From Prevotellaceae bacterium UBA2448 (lineage in GTDB: Bacteria; Bacteroidota; Bacteroidia; Bacteroidales; Bacteroidaceae), in the NCBI GenBank assembly GCA_002342585.1, contig DDQG01000007.1:14519-78518 (forward strand): DNA of 64,000 nucleotides, read 5' to 3'. Positions within the stretch are counted from its first letter, which is position 1; every line of letters starts with the position of its first letter. Shown here one piece after another: positions 1 through 8,596 of the stretch. The position numbers were made by a program, and so were the translations under genes. The notes beneath the pieces were generated by a model, which searched no databases, was not told the origin of the DNA, and was given only the letters and a program-made list of their open reading frames with translations.

Positions 1-1
1 G

Positions 2-1552
2 TATTGCGGTTCTATGCATTGCAACAGTGCAGCAGTATATATCAACCTGTACGATGCACTTCTCGATGTTGACAATAACTTCTCAACTGTATCAAACGAC
101 TTCTACAAGAACAACCTCCTTGTTGACAAAGGCGCTGGCATCCAAATTAAGGGTGACACTGAAGGTACTTACGCAAGCATAGTACGTTTCCTCAACAACG
201 ACCTGCACATTGACAAGGGCAACAACTATGATGTAGTAGAGGGAACAGGAGTTCCAACATCATTCTACGTGGAAAACACATTCTCTGGTAACCTCGTAGT
301 TCTTTCTAAGAAAGTAACCATCGAATATCCAAAGATTGCAGGTCAGGATGATGCTACAGAAGTTATTACTTTCAAGGATGGCAATGTAGCTCTCAACGCA
401 GAAAACGCATACCTCCCAGGTAAGGGTGAATGCCGTCCACAGATTGGTGAGGTTCCAGTAACTGTTATTCCTCCAGTGCACAAGTATTCTGCAACAGCTC
501 TCGATTTCGGTCCTAACGGAGAACTCTACCTCTGCTGGCACTCAAATATCGGTAACGGAGAAGGTGGAAATGGTACAAACATGTACGTAACTAACGAAGA
601 TGGTTCAAGTGTTTCTGTTGACGGAATCAATGACTGGGGTGGTATCATCGACGTTATCAACACTAACAACTATGGTGATCCTCAGACTTACCTCTTCGAT
701 CAGACTCTCATTCAGAATGAGCACAAGTACAACCACGTAGTTTACTACAGCGGAAAACTTTACCTCGCTGGTACAAGCAACAAGGTAGGTGCAGCTCTTC
801 ACGAGATCGAACTGAACGCAGACGGAACTATCAACGAATCTGAATTCGCTGAAAAGAATATCCGTGTTAACCTGACTGGTTCTTCTGCAAATAGCAGCAT
901 TATCAACAATGGCGAAATCATCACAATCTCAGGTTTCAACAATGGTGGTATCAACAAGTTTGCTCTAGACGATTACAGCAATCAGGAACAGAAGTCTATC
1001 TATAGCAGTACTGAATATACCGGTAAATACCTCTACAACGACGGTACATATATCATCGGTCTTAACGATGTGAACAATGGTACTGTTACACTCTACGACC
1101 AGAACATGAACTATGTTAAGTCGTTCAACGTAGGTTCTCTCTTCCCAACTGACGGTAAGAACGTAGTTGTAGGTGATGGTTCTAAGATTTACGTTTGCCG
1201 TGGCAACAATGGTTTCGAAGTATATGACTACAATGGACAGCGCGTAGGTGGTTCTAAGAAGTCTGCTAACGGTGTAGATGTTGACGACAAGTACATCTAT
1301 GTAGCAACAGGTCTTGGTCTTGTTGTTCTCGACAAGAATGAAACTTACACTGACGGTGAGGTTACATACAATAAGACTGTTAAGCGTTTCACATACACAG
1401 GTACAGGTAACTCCCGTTACAACGGCATCATCACAACAGATGCTTCTAAGCAGTCAGCTAACTTCGTTAAGGTTCGCAACGGAAAGGCATACGTAGCATA
1501 CGGTATGTATGGTCTGCAGATCTACGACGTTTCTAACCTCGCAAACAATTAA
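2..1552 (+). CDS. Secreted beta-propeller-like protein, 3' part (5' end outside window)
   Basis: The reading frame is open from the window edge, so the ATG at 14 is probably internal and the N-terminus is missing. The visible 516 residues have no membrane segments. They are rich in Asn, Gly, Tyr and Thr and consist of repeated short strands with motifs such as LYLAGTSN, KIYVCRGNNGFEVYDYNG, YIYVATGLGLVVLD and KAYVAYGMYGLQIYDVSN. These recur at roughly 40-60 residue spacing, as in LVIVD/WD-type beta-propellers. The last motif (GLQIYDVSN) closely resembles the LVIVD repeat. Codon use is strongly biased (GGT, AAC, CTC), as in highly expressed genes. Likely an exported or surface protein; ligand and function unknown. 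It ends about 70 nt before the exopolysaccharide operon, with a terminator between, so it is probably a separate transcript. Confidence 0.5.
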   Translation, partial: YCGSMHCNSAAVYINLYDALLDVDNNFSTVSNDFYKNNLLVDKGAGIQIKGDTEGTYASIVRFLNNDLHIDKGNNYDVVEGTGVPTSFYVENTFSGNLVVLSKKVTIEYPKIAGQDDATEVITFKDGNVALNAENAYLPGKGECRPQIGEVPVTVIPPVHKYSATALDFGPNGELYLCWHSNIGNGEGGNGTNMYVTNEDGSSVSVDGINDWGGIIDVINTNNYGDPQTYLFDQTLIQNEHKYNHVVYYSGKLYLAGTSNKVGAALHEIELNADGTINESEFAEKNIRVNLTGSSANSSIINNGEIITISGFNNGGINKFALDDYSNQEQKSIYSSTEYTGKYLYNDGTYIIGLNDVNNGTVTLYDQNMNYVKSFNVGSLFPTDGKNVVVGDGSKIYVCRGNNGFEVYDYNGQRVGGSKKSANGVDVDDKYIYVATGLGLVVLDKNETYTDGEVTYNKTVKRFTYTGTGNSRYNGIITTDASKQSANFVKVRNGKAYVAYGMYGLQIYDVSNLANN

Positions 1553-1569
1553 TCAAACCAATTCATAAC

Positions 1570-1610
1570 TATGGGAATGTCACAACAATGGCATTCCCAT
1601 AATTTTCTTT
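1570..1610 (+). terminator. Rho-independent terminator after the propeller gene
   Basis: An inverted repeat (TATGGGAATG at 1570-1579 and CATTCCCATA at 1592-1601) is followed by a T-rich run (TTTTCTTT). It lies just after the stop at 1552 and separates this gene from the next operon. Confidence 0.75.
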
Positions 1611-1620
1611 ATATTCTATC

Positions 1621-3012
1621 TTGGATACTTTAGAAAAATATATCGCATTAACTTTCACACTCTTTTTCCTCCTTACATTTGGAGCCTTCGCGAAGACTGA
1701 CACAATAAATGTGCCAGTCAAAATGCTTGTATATGAGAATCTGAAAAACGAGGATGTTTTGAAACAGTTTGAGAAGCGTTTCGAGGAGATGGACAAATTG
1801 TTACGAAACAAGATAAGAGTGGAGGGACCAAACCTCACATTTGGTGATGACGCACTGACTCCGAACACAACGATTGACTCGCTTTACAAAGCAAAAGAAA
1901 TTTGGGAGACCAAATCGTTTAAGCGAAGAACAGGACTGGAAATAACAGGACAAGCATATGGTCGCTTAGACAAAGCTACACAAATCTCTCACGACGACGA
2001 CGACCCTTACTCCTCCTATTTTGCAAAGTTTAATGCAGAATTAGGATGGAACTTCTTTAATAGTGCATTCTATCAAAGGAAAGCAGGGCTTGCTAAGATA
2101 AAATATGCTAATGAGTTAGAGCATATCAAAACAAGCAAAGACAAGAACAAGGCAATATATGAAGCAGCAGAAAATCTGCTTACAATGGAATACAACTATT
2201 ATATAGCTATTGTGCTATATCACGAACTGCAGAATATTGACATTCTGAATCAGGCATATCAATATATGCTTGAACAAGATAAGGTAAGCAATGAAGACTT
2301 GCTTGACAATATAAATAATAAGATGCAGCTCGAATACGAACTTGCACAGACCTACGATTTAAAGGACATAGAGAATGAACCTCTTTACGTTCTGAATCCA
2401 TCTATAGTTACTATTGATTCTGTCAGGCTTTTTGAAGAAATCGAAAAATATAATCCTGATTTAAGAGCAAGCTACGTAGAAGAACAACTACTCGATACAG
2501 AACGCAAACTCACGAATTACGGCCACAACATGAGACTAACACCGTTTTTTCGTGCGTCAACGTATTTGCGTCGCAACTTATCACCATCTACAAATCTTGA
2601 CTTAGGTGTAAGATTCACATTTCCATTATATGACGAATCAGCGCCCAAACGCAGAGCTATTGAAACTCAAAAGTGGATTTTAGTTGAAAACAGGGATAAG
2701 TTAAGCGAACAGATGAAATCGTTTTGCAGTTTAATGCTTGACCGTGTAGAACGACTAAACAGAGCCATCAAGACAGAAGCATACCATATTGAACAACTTG
2801 GAAAATACATAGATATTCGTAAAAACGCATATCTCAAACAACCTAAAGGATACAACTTTATTCTCCGACTAGAAGAATACAATGAATACCTCAAGAGTAT
2901 GGAACGTATGTACAAGTTGATGCTCAACCGCACACTCACACTTTTGGAAATACAAAAGACTACGAATTTCAACAATTTACAATCTCTTATTATTGAAACG
3001 CCTGTCAAATGA
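1621..3012 (+). CDS. TolC-like outer-membrane protein of an exopolysaccharide export operon
   Basis: 463 residues beginning at a TTG codon; no ATG precedes the hydrophobic signal segment (about residues 8-24, ending FGAFAK), so TTG is the likely start. After the signal come long amphipathic, charged helices (about 40-260 and 330-455), separated by strand-like segments around 310-345 (TPFFRASTYLRRN, LGVRFTFPLYDES). This helix/strand duplication and the length fit the TolC/outer-membrane efflux protein family. The stop overlaps the start of the HlyD-like gene by 4 nt, which supports a shared outer-membrane/periplasmic conduit. With the glycosyltransferase two genes further on, export of a polysaccharide rather than a drug is inferred. 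The family assignment rests on architecture only. Confidence 0.6.
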   Translation: MDTLEKYIALTFTLFFLLTFGAFAKTDTINVPVKMLVYENLKNEDVLKQFEKRFEEMDKLLRNKIRVEGPNLTFGDDALTPNTTIDSLYKAKEIWETKSFKRRTGLEITGQAYGRLDKATQISHDDDDPYSSYFAKFNAELGWNFFNSAFYQRKAGLAKIKYANELEHIKTSKDKNKAIYEAAENLLTMEYNYYIAIVLYHELQNIDILNQAYQYMLEQDKVSNEDLLDNINNKMQLEYELAQTYDLKDIENEPLYVLNPSIVTIDSVRLFEEIEKYNPDLRASYVEEQLLDTERKLTNYGHNMRLTPFFRASTYLRRNLSPSTNLDLGVRFTFPLYDESAPKRRAIETQKWILVENRDKLSEQMKSFCSLMLDRVERLNRAIKTEAYHIEQLGKYIDIRKNAYLKQPKGYNFILRLEEYNEYLKSMERMYKLMLNRTLTLLEIQKTTNFNNLQSLIIETPVK

Positions 3013-4238
3013 ACAACTTCAGTTATAATTCACAACCACAGGAACAAGATATAAATGACCTTCTGAATTATCAGAATAAGAAACTTGCCAAGCAACAGAA
3101 TGTTTACGCAATAGTATTCACTATTATTTTGATTCTGTTGTTAATATTCGCATATAGACGAGTTTTCTACACATATTATGATGGATATGTCAATTTGGAG
3201 CAAAATAACTTACGTGCTATTGACGACTTATATATTCTAGACATATATAAAAACGTTGGAGATGTAGTACAACCAGGTGATACTTTATACTCATATATCC
3301 TTTTGGAAAACCTGCTTGGACAATTCAATGTTAATACTGTTCCATCAATTATACTTGACCACGCAAACATGAAGCTTCGCGCTGCTTTAGCAAAGCAAGA
3401 ATTGCCTGTTATCCAAACCAAGATTAACGAAATACAGAAGCAATTGAAAAGCGAACAGAACGACATTTTTTATGGTCTTACAGATAACACTAAGCGTATG
3501 GCATTAGAAGCTGAACTGAACGAATACAGAGAAAAGTTATCGGAATTACGCAACAAGATACAAATCTATGAGAGCATGGCAGGTAACTCATCACGTTACA
3601 TCGTAAATTCTGGTTATGGACACAATCGCCTACCATATTCTCCAGGAAGTTTATATTACGAAAATGGTGTGATTCAATATTGTTGTGCACCAGAAGAAGC
3701 CATTGTAACAGATATTAAAGTAGCCAAAAACACAGTTGTCTTCGAAAAGGAAAACATTATTGACCTTCAGCATACAGACTACAAAGGTTCTCACATCGGA
3801 GTAATGGCATACATTCCTGCACATCAAGTAAAATATATTAACAACCAGAAACAAGTCGATGTAATTGTCAATGATGACATAATCCTTCATGCTCATATGT
3901 CATTACTAGGACTACGTGTAGAAGACATTCCTAAGCACTTACTCAGTAACTTTAGTCATGACATTGACGCTGTTATAGCTTATTTCCTCTTCGACAAGGA
4001 CCAATACGTACCATTTTGGGTACTCAACAATCACTTACCAGTACGAGTACGTGTTCGCAACGATGTATTCCACGAGGCATTCTATAACTCCTTTGGCGGT
4101 ATTTTCAATGGACTTTTCTCAGAACCCGACTCTTTGAAATATAGCCCACGCCGTATATTTGAGATAAAGGAAGATCAGAAATTCGTCCCTGTTGACACAA
4201 CAACATTCCGTGAACTTACTAAAGACCACAATTTCTAA
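3009..4238 (+). CDS. HlyD/Alg44-like membrane fusion (periplasmic adaptor) protein
   Basis: 409 residues. A cytoplasmic N-terminus of about 35 residues precedes one membrane segment (about 36-56, IVFTIILILLLIFAYRRVFY). A first half-lipoyl-like strand region follows (NLRAIDDLYILDIYKNVGDVVQPGDTL is read across about 65-95), then a coiled-coil hairpin (about 120-195, with repeated K/E/L heptads) and a second beta region (about 210-300, PEEAIVTDIKVAKNTVV). This order is that of HlyD-type adaptors and of the periplasmic part of Alg44. No PilZ domain is present in the short N-terminus. It overlaps the TolC-like gene by 4 nt and is followed after 2 nt by the CxxC-rich protein. Inferred role: bridging the inner-membrane synthase and the outer-membrane channel. 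Confidence 0.65.
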   Translation: MNNFSYNSQPQEQDINDLLNYQNKKLAKQQNVYAIVFTIILILLLIFAYRRVFYTYYDGYVNLEQNNLRAIDDLYILDIYKNVGDVVQPGDTLYSYILLENLLGQFNVNTVPSIILDHANMKLRAALAKQELPVIQTKINEIQKQLKSEQNDIFYGLTDNTKRMALEAELNEYREKLSELRNKIQIYESMAGNSSRYIVNSGYGHNRLPYSPGSLYYENGVIQYCCAPEEAIVTDIKVAKNTVVFEKENIIDLQHTDYKGSHIGVMAYIPAHQVKYINNQKQVDVIVNDDIILHAHMSLLGLRVEDIPKHLLSNFSHDIDAVIAYFLFDKDQYVPFWVLNNHLPVRVRVRNDVFHEAFYNSFGGIFNGLFSEPDSLKYSPRRIFEIKEDQKFVPVDTTTFRELTKDHNF

Positions 4239-4240
4239 TC

Positions 4241-5872
4241 ATGATAACAATACAAAATAACAATAACGAACGTCGAATACTGCTATTGGACAGTCAGTTT
4301 AATCTTGAAGAATCACCTGACTTTCCAGAATACCTGTTTGATGCAATTTTTATATACAACGATTCTGTAGAACAGACTCAAAATATACTAAATGACATCA
4401 ACCCTATAACATCACAAAAATGTTGTTACAAACCTCTTTTCGTAGCACGTTCATTAGAAGGAAAAATGGGAGACTACGCCTCAGTCATTGACGGATACAT
4501 CGATGACTGGAACGACAAGGACGCTTTGAATAAAGTCGAGGATATCATCAACAGGCGAAACGAACTGGGACTAAACGCCCCAGAGGAGAAGATTCTCTCA
4601 TCCAACCAGTTGTTCGTACGTCTGACGCGTTTCCTCATCATACGCAACAACCTGATAATGCATCCGGTATTGGAGAACGGCTCTTCTTCAGGATACGTCA
4701 TACCGATATATAATCTGTTCTATAAACTGGGATGGTACAAATTGAGCGAGAGTTTCGTCTTCGTACAGTCTATGATTGAAAAGGGATATTTCCGCACGAC
4801 CCAATTCCTCAACCGTATTTACCTGTGTCCCAAATGCCAGCATTCTCACCTTCTCTATATAGAGAGTTGTCCGAAGTGCAACAATTCGATGATTCACAGC
4901 GAAGAGGTTATCCACCACTTCCGCTGCGCCAACATCACTCCGGAACATACTTACAACTTTGGCGGACAGCTCAGATGTCCAAAATGTCACCAGATGCTTC
5001 ACCACATAGGTGTGGACTACGACCGTCCTGCAACAGTATTCACATGCGATGTGTGCAACAACTCATTCCTGCAGGCAAAGATGCAGGCTCTGTGTTCTAA
5101 CTGCCAATCAGTGTCTGACGTAAAATCACTCGTTCCTATTAATGTTTACGTTTACGAGATTACGAAAGAGGGTATCTATGCAATCACATCTCTCAACATA
5201 GGCTTCTCTATTTACACTGAGTTCCATGACAACTTCCTTGAATTTAACCGGTTTGTCAATCGAATTCGCCTGTTGGCAGAACAGAAATTCTCAGGTCGGA
5301 TACTCGGAGACGTACTTGTCGGTAAGATTTGGATTATCGACTCCACATCCGCAACGGTGAGAAACCGCGCCGAACTGCTTGCACAGGTATGCCAATACTT
5401 CCCTAATAACAAGGTGTCAGCAGCTAATAACATCACATACATCAATGCTATTGCTACAGACTATAAAGGCGATCAGGAACAGGCAGTACTCGACTTCCAG
5501 ATAATGCTATCGGAAGCCATCCGTGCCGCGGCATACGTACTGCGCCCCGGGGAAAAGATCTGTTACACATACATGAAACTGGAAGGAAACGGTTCAAATA
5601 TCGACGATTTCCTGAATGACCTCAACTTTGTGGCTACTAACCCTGACGACAGCGTTGACTACGATCCCAATGCCATCAATCCGAATGCAGATAGAAACGT
5701 GGATTCTCCATTGCTTAATGACGATGGAACAGTAGAAACAACACTAGAAGTAACCCCACAAACCGATGTTGCAGAGACACCTGAAAATACAGAAGATATT
5801 CAAGTACCCGAAAATACAAACCTCTTCACCAAGTTAAAAGACTCTATATGTCGTATATTTTCGATTCATTAG
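4241..5872 (+). CDS. Cytoplasmic CxxC-rich (TackOD1-like) regulator of exopolysaccharide synthesis
   Basis: 543 residues without signal peptide or membrane segment. Residues 1-105 look like a degenerate receiver (alternating hydrophobic strands such as DAIFIYN and KPLFVAR). Residues 190-295 hold five CxxC pairs (196/199, 210/213, 246/249, 269/272, 285/288) plus Cys229, arranged as zinc-ribbon knuckles. This resembles the TackOD1 (thaumarchaeal output domain 1) metal-binding family, recognised from memory. Residues about 300-450 have the strand/helix pattern of a degenerate GGDEF/cyclase fold but no GGDEF-type signature, so diguanylate cyclase activity is not expected. The last 80 residues are a polar, acidic Pro/Thr/Asn-rich linker and a short basic-hydrophobic end. 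The gene overlaps the glycosyltransferase start by 25 nt, which implies coupled translation. Likely a regulatory or scaffolding partner of the synthase. Confidence 0.55.
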   Translation: MITIQNNNNERRILLLDSQFNLEESPDFPEYLFDAIFIYNDSVEQTQNILNDINPITSQKCCYKPLFVARSLEGKMGDYASVIDGYIDDWNDKDALNKVEDIINRRNELGLNAPEEKILSSNQLFVRLTRFLIIRNNLIMHPVLENGSSSGYVIPIYNLFYKLGWYKLSESFVFVQSMIEKGYFRTTQFLNRIYLCPKCQHSHLLYIESCPKCNNSMIHSEEVIHHFRCANITPEHTYNFGGQLRCPKCHQMLHHIGVDYDRPATVFTCDVCNNSFLQAKMQALCSNCQSVSDVKSLVPINVYVYEITKEGIYAITSLNIGFSIYTEFHDNFLEFNRFVNRIRLLAEQKFSGRILGDVLVGKIWIIDSTSATVRNRAELLAQVCQYFPNNKVSAANNITYINAIATDYKGDQEQAVLDFQIMLSEAIRAAAYVLRPGEKICYTYMKLEGNGSNIDDFLNDLNFVATNPDDSVDYDPNAINPNADRNVDSPLLNDDGTVETTLEVTPQTDVAETPENTEDIQVPENTNLFTKLKDSICRIFSIH

Positions 5873-7164
5873 ATACATTTGTGACATGGTTCCAGCACCT
5901 GTCGATATCCAGTATAATCAATACATACTGGTTTATCTTCTTTATCGAAATACCTCGATACTATCTGCTTGAAATCATAATTGTATCGTATAATGTACTT
6001 ACATATAAACGTCAGGACAAAAAACGGTTCTATGCACATTATAGACTGCTTAAAGAAAATCCCCTCATAACCATACTCGTACCTGGAAAGAATGAAGGAA
6101 AAAACATTTACAAACTTGTAAAATCCCTTGCAGAACAGACCTACAAAAATTATGAAATCATAATTGTTGATGACGGGTCTGACGATTATACTCCACTAAT
6201 CTGTTCTGACTTGGAAAAGCATGGTTATATAGACCTGTACCTGCGCTGTGGAGTACGTGGTGGAAAAGCTTCGGCAGCCAATTATGGCGCATATCATGCA
6301 AAAGGAAAATACATTGTACATCTCGATGCCGATTCGTCACTTGACCGCGATGCAATTGAAAACATACTTCTGCCCTTCTATCTTGACCCTAAAATCAAAG
6401 CCGTAGGAGGCACAGTAAAAGTGCGTAACTACAAGGATTCTATTTGTGCTTCAATGCAGGCAATAGAATATCTTAAAACTATCATGATAGGACGTAAGGT
6501 AACCGATACTCTAGGAATCCTGCATATCATCTCAGGAGCTTTTGGCGCATTTGAAGTAGAAACTCTGAAGAAAATCGGATACTGGGACATCGGTCCAGGA
6601 CTTGACGGAGACATCACTCAGAAGATACGCAAAGCCGGTTGGAAGGTGGCACACACCTCAGAAGCAGTGTGTCTTACAAATGTGCCTGTTAAATGGAAGG
6701 TGCTTTTCAAGCAAAGACTCAGATGGTCCAAGTCGCTCGTGCGATTCAGAATACGTAAACATCGTGACATCCTTTATCCAAACCGCAACTGGTCACTGAG
6801 CAACTTCGTTTCTAACATGGAGAGTATCATTTATGACTGCGTTTTCAACTATATATGGTTATTCTATTTCATAGGACTTATTGCAAACTTCAGCAACCAT
6901 ATATTTGAAGTCATGCTACTCGACTTCCTAATCCGATTATGCCTTGCATGCGTTGCATTCGCTGTGATAATGACAGTAACCGAACGCAGGCGAGAAGAGC
7001 TATTCCTTATACGATTCTTGCCGTTGACGTCACTCTACACAGGATATTTCATGCGCATCGTACGTTTACTTGCACATACGAAAGAGCTTTTCTTCTTCTC
7101 TTCGTACAAAGACCCATGGAATCCTGAAAAAACATCAAGATATGCACAACTTGAACGAGCATAA
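5848..7164 (+). CDS. Processive family 2 glycosyltransferase (polysaccharide synthase)
   Basis: 438 residues. One or two N-terminal membrane segments (about 22-50) precede a GT-A catalytic domain. It carries DDG (108-110), the DAD metal-binding motif (160-162), an acceptor/base region GLDGD (251-255) and QRLRW (289-293), the QxxRW signature of processive beta-glycan synthases such as BcsA, HasA, PgaC and Alg8. Two or three further membrane segments follow (about 320-345, 352-385, 395-412). No PilZ domain is present. It overlaps the upstream CxxC-rich gene and lies 33 nt before the response regulator. It probably polymerises and translocates a polysaccharide handed to the HlyD/TolC-like proteins encoded upstream; the sugar cannot be told from the sequence. 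Confidence 0.85.
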   Translation: MSYIFDSLDTFVTWFQHLSISSIINTYWFIFFIEIPRYYLLEIIIVSYNVLTYKRQDKKRFYAHYRLLKENPLITILVPGKNEGKNIYKLVKSLAEQTYKNYEIIIVDDGSDDYTPLICSDLEKHGYIDLYLRCGVRGGKASAANYGAYHAKGKYIVHLDADSSLDRDAIENILLPFYLDPKIKAVGGTVKVRNYKDSICASMQAIEYLKTIMIGRKVTDTLGILHIISGAFGAFEVETLKKIGYWDIGPGLDGDITQKIRKAGWKVAHTSEAVCLTNVPVKWKVLFKQRLRWSKSLVRFRIRKHRDILYPNRNWSLSNFVSNMESIIYDCVFNYIWLFYFIGLIANFSNHIFEVMLLDFLIRLCLACVAFAVIMTVTERRREELFLIRFLPLTSLYTGYFMRIVRLLAHTKELFFFSSYKDPWNPEKTSRYAQLERA

Positions 7165-7197
7165 AAACAATATATAATAACAAAAACATTAGCAATT

Positions 7198-7614
7198 ATG
7201 AACGCACTTATCAATCCAGGTATTGATGTTGACAAGCTTACCGTCCTCGTAGTAGACGATGTGCCACTAAATGTGTTGCTCATCAAAAAAATGCTTTCTC
7301 AGTACACATTCCAACTGAAAACTGCCAACAGTGGACAAGCAGCGCTAGACATCATCGCACAATCAATGCCCGATCTTCTCCTTCTCGATCTTATGATGCC
7401 AGGCATCGATGGATTCGAGGTTATTCGTCGTCTTCGTGCCGATGAGAAGACAAAGAAGTTACCTATTATTATCCTCTCTGCCCTCAACTCAGAAGCAGAC
7501 ATAGTAAAAGGATTTAAGCTGGGAGCTAACGATTTCATAAACAAGCCGATTATTATGGAAAAGTTAATCAGCAGTGTAACAACCCAAATTAATCTTGCAG
7601 CAGCAACAAAATAG
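7198..7614 (+). CDS. Single-domain response regulator (CheY-like receiver)
   Basis: 138 residues comprising one receiver domain. The acidic pair Asp20-Asp21, phospho-acceptor Asp64 (LLLDLMMPG), Ser94 in the ILSA switch region and Lys116 (NKP) are all present, so it should be phosphorylatable. There is no output domain; only a short C-terminal helix follows. It is the last gene of the exopolysaccharide operon, before a strong terminator. With the upstream CxxC-rich protein it may transmit a phosphorelay signal to the synthase by protein contact. No histidine kinase is encoded in the operon. Confidence 0.9.
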   Translation: MNALINPGIDVDKLTVLVVDDVPLNVLLIKKMLSQYTFQLKTANSGQAALDIIAQSMPDLLLLDLMMPGIDGFEVIRRLRADEKTKKLPIIILSALNSEADIVKGFKLGANDFINKPIIMEKLISSVTTQINLAAATK

Positions 7615-7631
7615 GTAATTTTATTATAAAT

Positions 7632-7668
7632 AAAAAGTCCTTACAGTCAACGTAAGGACTTTTTTTTA
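7632..7668 (+). terminator. Terminator closing the exopolysaccharide operon
   Basis: A perfect 13-bp inverted repeat (7632-7644 with 7652-7664, core AAGTCCTTAC / GTAAGGACTT), a 7-nt loop and an uninterrupted T run. It lies 18 nt after the response-regulator stop. Confidence 0.92.
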
Positions 7669-7697
7669 TTGAAAACGTAATTTTTATTTTATTTTTG

Positions 7698-7705
7698 TAT
7701 CTTTG
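7698..7705 (+). promoter_or_regulatory. Bacteroidetes -7 box (TATCTTTG) before thiD
   Basis: TATCTTTG matches the Bacteroidetes sigma-ABfr -7 consensus TAnnTTTG. It lies 42 nt before the thiD ATG and just after the preceding terminator. The upstream region is T-rich with no clear -33 TTG at ideal distance. Confidence 0.7.
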
Positions 7706-7747
7706 CACCGTTTGGCAGATATATGATTCCGTCATACAACTATAGAT

Positions 7748-8578
7748 ATGAAAAAAACACTCAATACAGTATTTCTGATAGCAGGTAGCGAGCCACTGGG
7801 AAGTGCTGGTATGCAAGCAGACATTAAAGCTATCACGGCATGTGGAGGATATGCTGCATGTGCCGTAACAAGCATTGTGGATGAAGATACGAGAAGGATA
7901 AAGAATATCTTTCATATGCCGACGGAACTGATTGTTTCGCAGGCAGAATCTTTTTTGGGCGACATAGAGACAGGATGTATAAAGACAGGCGTATTGCCAA
8001 GCGAGGAAATAATCAGAGGTGTAGCAGGTGTACTGCGCCGTTTCAAACAAATTCCACTCGTAGTAGATCCTGTAATAGTAAACTCACTTGGGGTACAACT
8101 CGTAACAGACAGTGCAATAGATGCATATAAAAACGAGCTCTTTCCTCTTGCCACACTCATAACCCCGAATTGGCGTGAAGCAGAAGTGCTGCTCGGACAT
8201 AAATTGGGAGACATAGAAAAGGACATAAGAGAATTAGGACGTTGGGGATGTTCCGTAATCATTAAATCTATAGAAAGCGGCAAAGGATGGTTGAGCGACT
8301 ATCTCTACGACATCAGTACTGATAAAGTACGTGAGTTTAAAAAGCATCGCATCATCACTCGAAACGTAAACGGCACAGGTGATTCTTTCTCCTCAGCCAT
8401 TGCGACATATATCGCTACAAAGTACAGTCTTGAAGAGGCTGTTGAAAAAGGAGAAGAATTCATCAGCAGAGCTATAAGTCTTGGAGCTGAATACGAATTC
8501 GGACATGGTTTCGGACCTGTTCATCCATGTTTTATGGAAGACAAAATCACCCATCAGAGAATTTACAACGAACAATAA
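7748..8578 (+). CDS. thiD: Hydroxymethylpyrimidine/phosphomethylpyrimidine kinase
   Basis: 276 residues with the ribokinase-like fold of ThiD: N-terminal IAGSEPLGSAGMQADIKAI with the substrate-binding AGxQAD-type motif, central VVDPVIVNSLG, then TPNWREAEVLLG, and the C-terminal anion-hole motif NGTGDSFSSAIA with the catalytic Asp. It phosphorylates HMP and HMP-P in thiamine biosynthesis, and some homologues phosphorylate pyridoxine. It has its own promoter and is followed after 18 nt by an unrelated glycosidase gene. No thiamine riboswitch is apparent in the 79 nt between the promoter region and the ATG, and no other thi gene lies nearby, so a salvage role is plausible. Confidence 0.9.
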   Translation: MKKTLNTVFLIAGSEPLGSAGMQADIKAITACGGYAACAVTSIVDEDTRRIKNIFHMPTELIVSQAESFLGDIETGCIKTGVLPSEEIIRGVAGVLRRFKQIPLVVDPVIVNSLGVQLVTDSAIDAYKNELFPLATLITPNWREAEVLLGHKLGDIEKDIRELGRWGCSVIIKSIESGKGWLSDYLYDISTDKVREFKKHRIITRNVNGTGDSFSSAIATYIATKYSLEEAVEKGEEFISRAISLGAEYEFGHGFGPVHPCFMEDKITHQRIYNEQ

Positions 8579-8596
8579 CCAAATACAATTCATACC

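Noticed and set aside
5140..5620. Active diguanylate cyclase in the CxxC-rich protein
   Set aside because: Strand order is suggestive, but no GGDEF/GGEEF-type active-site motif is present.
7615..7747. Thiamine riboswitch before thiD
   Set aside because: The spacer holds a terminator and a promoter; no THI-box sequence or matching stems were found in the short leader.
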